From Candidatus Bathyarchaeota archaeon (GTDB taxonomy: Archaea; Thermoproteota; Bathyarchaeia; Bathyarchaeales; Bathycorpusculaceae), in the NCBI GenBank assembly GCA_018396935.1, contig JAGTRA010000037.1, positions 1 through 8,775 on the forward strand: DNA of 8,775 nucleotides, in the 5' to 3' direction. The position numbers were made by a program, and so were the translations under genes. This document shows positions 5,978-8,775 of the stretch, piece by piece (position 1 is the first letter of the stretch; each line of letters begins with the position of its first letter). Below the pieces are notes generated by a model, which was not told the DNA's origin, did no database searches, and saw only the letters and a program-made list of their open reading frames with translations.

Positions 5978-6288
5978 TAAGCTATTTGTTCAACAGCTTG
6001 TTTTATAAGAGTATCCAGTAAATCAGCGCTGACTGCATCAATAACCTTAAACACAGCTGGGTTGGTGATGGAGTAAAACCTCTTATTACCCTCCCGCCTA
6101 TCCTTTACAAGCCCATAACTTTTTAATATGGCCAGGTGTCTTGAAACTAGCGGCTGAGCTACTCCTAACTGTGGAACAATTTCGCAGACGCATTTTTCAC
6201 CATTTCTTAAATACTCTAATATTTCAAGCCTTAATGGGTCAGCAAGAGCTCTAAAGAGCTTAGCTCTAAGTCTACTCCAGCGCTTCAT
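5977..6288 (-). CDS. ArsR-family metal/metalloid-responsive repressor
   Basis: A 103-residue winged-helix repressor, first gene of the leftward operon. LFRALADPLRLEILEYLRNG (11-30) is the typical ArsR/SmtB opening. C33-V-C35 in EKCVCEIV matches the CxC pair in the alpha-3 helix that binds As(III) in classical ArsR proteins. The recognition helix is near QPLVSRHLAIL (45-55), followed by the wing DRREGNKRFYSI (63-74). Dimer release on metalloid binding is the family mechanism; the real inducer here is unknown. ATG at 6288 is preferred. An open frame extends upstream to 6417 but runs through the palindrome and promoter into the divergent gene, so it is not coding. No ribosome binding site precedes the ATG; the expected transcript start near 6301 leaves a leader of only about 13 nt. 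It most likely represses itself and the divergent arm. Confidence 0.95.
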   Translation of the reverse strand: MKRWSRLRAKLFRALADPLRLEILEYLRNGEKCVCEIVPQLGVAQPLVSRHLAILKSYGLVKDRREGNKRFYSITNPAVFKVIDAVSADLLDTLIKQAVEQIA

Positions 6289-6312
6289 GTTAAACGCCAA
6301 TTCAATAAATAG

Positions 6313-6342
6313 ATTATAGCAATATTTAAATATTGCTATAAT
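6313..6342. promoter_or_regulatory. 30-bp perfect palindrome: ArsR operator and shared divergent promoter
   Basis: Half-site ATTATAGCAATATTT at 6313-6327 is followed directly by its exact reverse complement at 6328-6342. Its centre, ATTTAAAT, can serve as a TATA box in both directions. Transcripts would start near 6354 rightward (17 nt before the thioredoxin-like ATG) and near 6301 leftward (13 nt before the arsR ATG). A long A/T-rich dyad with GCAA/TTGC arms resembles ArsR/SmtB operators. Repressor bound here would block both promoters at once. Operator assignment is inferred; the palindrome itself is seen directly. Confidence 0.85.
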
Positions 6343-6358
6343 GCAAAATATACCGTCT

Positions 6359-6363
6359 GGTGA
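6359..6363 (+). promoter_or_regulatory. Ribosome binding site GGTGA of the CMRC thioredoxin-like gene
   Basis: GGTGA ends seven bases before ATG 6371. It selects this ATG over the in-frame ATG at 6341, which lies inside the palindrome and upstream of the predicted transcript start. Confidence 0.75.
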
Positions 6364-6370
6364 AGAATAT

Positions 6371-6643
6371 ATGACAGAAGTAAAGGTTGAGGTCATCGGA
6401 ACTGATCCGCCATGCATGCGTTGTCAAGCAGCTAAGAAAGCCGTGGAGAAAGCTGCTGAAAAGCTGAAAACGGTAGGCGTAAAAGTGGTAATTGAAAAGG
6501 TTAACGTAATGTCGAAGGAAACCGTTCAGAAGTATGGTGTCTTGGTTTCGCCAGCTATAGCCATAAACAACACGGTTAAAATCATGGGGCGAGTTCCAAG
6601 CCCAGAAGAAGTTGAAAAACTCCTCCTCGAAGCAGCTAAATAG
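6371..6643 (+). CDS. Thioredoxin-like protein with CMRC active site
   Basis: A 90-residue thioredoxin-fold protein, first gene of the rightward arm. VKVEVIGTDPPC leads to C15-M-R-C18, the redox CxxC. A lysine/alanine-rich helix follows, then the cis-proline segment VSPAIAI and GRVPSPEEVEK near the C-terminus. The late cysteine of the two leftward paralogues (GVCPS) is valine here (GRVPS), so only the CxxC pair remains. The small Thioredoxin_3 family is often encoded next to DUF318-type permeases, as here (10-nt gap), suggesting that it hands reducing power or a bound metalloid to that transporter. The start is ATG 6371, with GGTGA seven bases upstream. Control is expected from the palindrome at 6313-6342. 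Confidence 0.93.
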   Translation: MTEVKVEVIGTDPPCMRCQAAKKAVEKAAEKLKTVGVKVVIEKVNVMSKETVQKYGVLVSPAIAINNTVKIMGRVPSPEEVEKLLLEAAK

Positions 6644-6653
6644 GGCGAAAATA

Positions 6654-7703
6654 ATGAATGAAAAAACTAAAAGGGCTATTAGAGCTGGTGTAATCCTAGC
6701 CTTCATATCCATCGTAATAGGGCTTCTAATATACAGCCGAATACAAGCATACTCCCTTGCACCTACGTCAACTCCAATCGAGCTACGCGGCTACCCATTA
6801 TGGCAAATTCCAATAATTTACCTCTACGACTACTTTAGCCATGGAGTAATCTGCCTACTCTTTGCATTCACCATGGCTGGCCTAATCTACGAGTTTATCC
6901 CAAAAGAAACTATTACTAAGTACATGGCGAGCAGCAAAGCCATAGGCTACGGGCTTGCCCTTTTAATGGCACCCTTCTTAACAGTTTGCTCATGTACAAT
7001 GGTTCCACTTTTTGGAGGCATATTGTACGCAGGTGCAGGAATAGGCCCAGCTATAACCTTCCTCCTTATGGCTCCAGCATCCAACATCCTTGCAATTTTG
7101 CTTACAGGAGAACTTATTTCATGGGAGCTTGCAGGCGTTCGAGTAGTTGCATCAGCAACAACAGCTCTATTAGCCGGTTTAATTATATCTAAAACTCCAT
7201 GGGGTAAAGCTGTTGAAAAAGAACATCAAATAGGCGCTATGCCTTCATCAGCAGCAAAGGTAGAAATCGTTAAGCCACCGTTAGATGAAAGACTTTGGAC
7301 TGCTTTAAAGTTTGGAGCCTACTTGGCAAAGCAAATCCTACCATACTTCATACTAGGCTTAATTATAGTAGGCTATTTAGAGGTATTCCTCCCAGAAGAA
7401 ATAATAAGAGAGTACTTGACCGGGGTAGATGGTGTAATTCTAGCTTCAGTGATAGGTGGCCCCCTCTACACACCCACCCTCGTAGAAATAGTCCTAGGAA
7501 GGGGTATATGGGTTAGAGAGGGAGTAATCCTCTCCAAGGGGGCGCTATTAAGCTGGCTTATGGGGCAACCATACGACTTCGCTAATGCTCTAGCTGTTTC
7601 AAAAATAGCTAAATGGAAGGTTGTAGCTACATACATGCTCATAGCCTGGGCTGGAAGTGTAACCTTTGGAATGCTATATGGCCTCTTAAGCGGATCACTA
7701 TAA
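6654..7703 (+). CDS. DUF318/ArsP-like permease (PF03773 type)
   Basis: A 349-residue integral membrane protein with about eight hydrophobic segments in two halves split by a hydrophilic loop (about 179-215). Segments lie near 11-29, 61-80, 98-121, 122-150, 158-178, 224-246, 259-282 and 323-347. The family signature is at 112-143: C112-S-C114, then P118-L-F-G-G, GAGIGPAITFLL and MAPASN. The second half repeats a weaker version, GGPLYTP at 268-274. One characterised branch, ArsP, exports trivalent organoarsenicals; others have unknown substrates. The Cys-Ser-Cys pair in a membrane segment is suited to binding a soft metalloid. ATG 6654 is 10 nt after the thioredoxin-like stop. An upstream in-frame start at 6612 would lie inside that gene and is rejected. 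Organoarsenic, arsenite, other soft metals or a sulfur compound are all possible substrates. Confidence 0.92.
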   Translation: MNEKTKRAIRAGVILAFISIVIGLLIYSRIQAYSLAPTSTPIELRGYPLWQIPIIYLYDYFSHGVICLLFAFTMAGLIYEFIPKETITKYMASSKAIGYGLALLMAPFLTVCSCTMVPLFGGILYAGAGIGPAITFLLMAPASNILAILLTGELISWELAGVRVVASATTALLAGLIISKTPWGKAVEKEHQIGAMPSSAAKVEIVKPPLDERLWTALKFGAYLAKQILPYFILGLIIVGYLEVFLPEEIIREYLTGVDGVILASVIGGPLYTPTLVEIVLGRGIWVREGVILSKGALLSWLMGQPYDFANALAVSKIAKWKVVATYMLIAWAGSVTFGMLYGLLSGSL

Positions 7704-7755
7704 TTAAATATCGCCTCCATTAAGCTGAGGTGCGTCCTAGAGAATGCAATAATAG

Positions 7756-7765
7756 CCATAAAAAG
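7756..7765 (+). promoter_or_regulatory. Possible TATA-like box upstream of rsmH
   Basis: CCATAAAAAG would place a transcript start near 7787, about 30 nt before the favoured rsmH start. This would separate rsmH from the permease transcript (113 bp away). It is a weak consensus match. Confidence 0.25.
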
Positions 7766-7805
7766 AGGCAAGCTACATACAATTAGCATTAATCAATCAG
7801 AATTT

Positions 7806-7810
7806 AGGTG
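7806..7810 (+). promoter_or_regulatory. Ribosome binding site AGGTG of rsmH
   Basis: AGGTG ends six bases before TTG 7817, the same spacing range as the GGTGA sites of the HtrA and CMRC genes. It overlaps the alternative GTG start at 7808, which has no site of its own. Confidence 0.45.
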
Positions 7811-7816
7811 TTAGAC

Positions 7817-8695
7817 TTGCATATACCCGTTTTGAAAGATGAAGTTATTCGACTTCTTGACCCAAAGCCTAACGAAAACTTCATCGACTGCACCATCGGG
7901 GAGGGCGGCCACAGCCTAGCAATTTTGGAGCGTACCCGTCCAAATGGGAAAGTTTTAGGCATAGATGCTGATCCAAACTGCTTAGAGGCTCTCAAAGCGA
8001 GGATTAAGGGCACCGAGTATGAGGGTCGGCTTATTCTCGTCCACGGCAACTTTGCAAATCTTAGGGAAATAGTTGAAAAGCATAATTTTAAGCCTATATC
8101 CGGGGTCCTCTTTGATTTAGGGCTTTCAAGCTGGCATCTAGAAGCAAGTGGTCGGGGCTTCTCTTTCCTTAGAAATGAGCCTCTTGACATGCGTTATGAT
8201 ACTTCAAATCCTCTAACAGCGGAAATCATAGTTAATAACTGGAGTTTAAAGGACATTGAACACATTTTAAGAGTTTATGGAGAAGAGAGGTTTGCTAGAA
8301 GAATTGCTAAGGAAATCGTTAAGTCAAGGCCTATTAAAACCACCATTGAACTAGTTATGGCTATTGAACGGGCTACGCCAAAGTGGTACCATCGCCGGCG
8401 TATTCATCCTGCAACAAAAACTTTTCAAGCTCTGAGAATAGCTGTTAACCATGAGCTTGAAAATCTTGAGCGAGGCCTCGCACAAGCCATTGAGGTCCTT
8501 GAAAGTGGGGGAAGAATAGCAGTTATCGCCTTTCACTCACTAGAGGATCGAACCGTCAAACATTTTCTCAGGGATAAATTCAAGCAGGGAGTAATTAAGA
8601 TCCTAACTAAAAAGCCTATTCGTCCATCAGAAAAGGAGATAGCTGAAAACCCTAGATCACGCTCTGCTAGACTTAGAGCCGCCGTTAAACTCTAG
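7817..8695 (+). CDS. rsmH: 16S rRNA (cytosine-N4) methyltransferase RsmH (MraW)
   Basis: A 292-residue SAM-dependent methyltransferase. In bacteria it methylates N4 of 16S rRNA C1402 in the decoding centre. Family motifs occur in order: HIPVLKDEV at the start, SAM-binding GEGGHS (28-33) and GIDADP (48-53), LFDLGLSSWHLE (98-109), RGFSF and PLDMRYD (113-128), HPATKTFQALRIAVNHEL (197-214), AFHSLEDR (238-245), and RPSEKEIAENPRSRSARLRA ending at 288. Length is slightly below the usual 300-320. The start is either TTG 7817, favoured by AGGTG six bases upstream, or GTG 7808, which adds three residues. The gene stands alone: no mraZ, ftsL or other cell-wall/division genes of the usual bacterial dcw cluster are beside it. 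An intact bacterial-type RsmH among archaeal-looking genes suggests transfer, or a lineage that kept or acquired it. Identity is very secure. Confidence 0.96.
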   Translation: MHIPVLKDEVIRLLDPKPNENFIDCTIGEGGHSLAILERTRPNGKVLGIDADPNCLEALKARIKGTEYEGRLILVHGNFANLREIVEKHNFKPISGVLFDLGLSSWHLEASGRGFSFLRNEPLDMRYDTSNPLTAEIIVNNWSLKDIEHILRVYGEERFARRIAKEIVKSRPIKTTIELVMAIERATPKWYHRRRIHPATKTFQALRIAVNHELENLERGLAQAIEVLESGGRIAVIAFHSLEDRTVKHFLRDKFKQGVIKILTKKPIRPSEKEIAENPRSRSARLRAAVKL

Positions 8696-8775
8696 CTTTA
8701 TTTTCTCCAAAACCCCTTTGAGGTCGCTTATCCTCTTAATCAGGATGTCTGAGTGGGCTATTATCCATGGGCTGG
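8657..8775 (-). CDS. C-terminal end of an unidentified leftward gene, partial
   Basis: An open frame enters from the right edge and ends at TGA 8659-8657, giving 38 residues. It begins SPWIIAHSDILIKRISDLKG and continues as a charged, probably helical tail. No stop interrupts it and it reads like protein. No domain is recognisable from so short a piece. The last 13 codons, including the stop, overlap the rsmH 3' end by 39 nt on the opposite strand. It could be a chance open frame; the sequence to the right of the window would decide. Confidence 0.45.
   Translation of the reverse strand, partial: SPWIIAHSDILIKRISDLKGVLEKIKLEFNGGSKSSRA
8697..8706 (+). terminator. T-rich tract after rsmH
   Basis: TTTATTTTCT starts two bases after the rsmH stop. 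Archaeal termination commonly uses T-rich tracts without a stem. It lies within the convergent partial gene, so the assignment is tentative. Confidence 0.3.

Noticed and set aside
6341..6370. Earlier in-frame ATG for the CMRC thioredoxin-like gene
   Set aside because: It lies inside the operator palindrome and before the expected transcript start. GGTGA is correctly placed for ATG 6371, which also matches the paralogues' N-termini.
6289..6417. Upstream extension of the arsR frame to 146 residues
   Set aside because: It reads through the palindrome and promoter into the divergent thioredoxin-like gene. The ATG at 6288 gives a normal ArsR N-terminus.
7466..8536. Open frames on the minus strand opposite the permease end and rsmH
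   Set aside because: They are antisense shadows of strongly conserved coding sequence, without ribosome sites or protein-like motifs.

Overview
The window most likely comes from a thermophilic or anaerobic archaeon of the Thermoproteota/Bathyarchaeia type. This is an inference. The supporting signs are TATA-like boxes about 25 bp before several starts, GGTGA-type ribosome binding sites that match an archaeal 16S 3' end, frequent TTG/GTG start codons, and archaeal-looking relatives of several proteins. One gene, rsmH, points the other way because its family is essentially bacterial. It is either a transferred gene or a sign that the taxonomic guess is wrong. No rRNA, tRNA, CRISPR array or insertion sequence was recognised.

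Layout. 1-1087: two leftward genes, a partial M20 zinc metallopeptidase (C-terminus off the left edge) and an Mth938-domain protein. 1245-2492: a rightward membrane-anchored HtrA-type serine protease with a PDZ domain. 2566-3666: a leftward HDAC/AcuC-type zinc deacetylase. 3667-4502: a gene-poor stretch with one doubtful small ORF, possible gene remnants and a long stem-loop. 4503-7703: the main system of the window. 7817-8695: rsmH, converging on a partial leftward gene at the right edge.

The main system is a divergent cassette around a 30-bp perfect palindrome (6313-6342) that also holds the TATA-like element for both directions. Leftward runs a five-gene tight operon: an ArsR regulator with a Cys-x-Cys pair, a thioredoxin-like protein with CxxC, a paralogue whose second cysteine is lost (CSGG), a two-cluster ferredoxin, and an Fe-S protein with a C-x2-C-x4-C-x16-C cluster motif. 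Rightward runs a third thioredoxin-like protein (CMRC) followed 10 nt later by a PF03773-type (DUF318/ArsP-like) permease with a Cys-Ser-Cys motif in a membrane segment. The simplest reading is a metalloid- or thiol-responsive export system. In it, ferredoxin/Fe-S proteins pass electrons to small thioredoxin-fold proteins that serve the permease, and ArsR represses both arms from one shared operator. Substrate, electron source and the role of the CSGG protein cannot be read from sequence.
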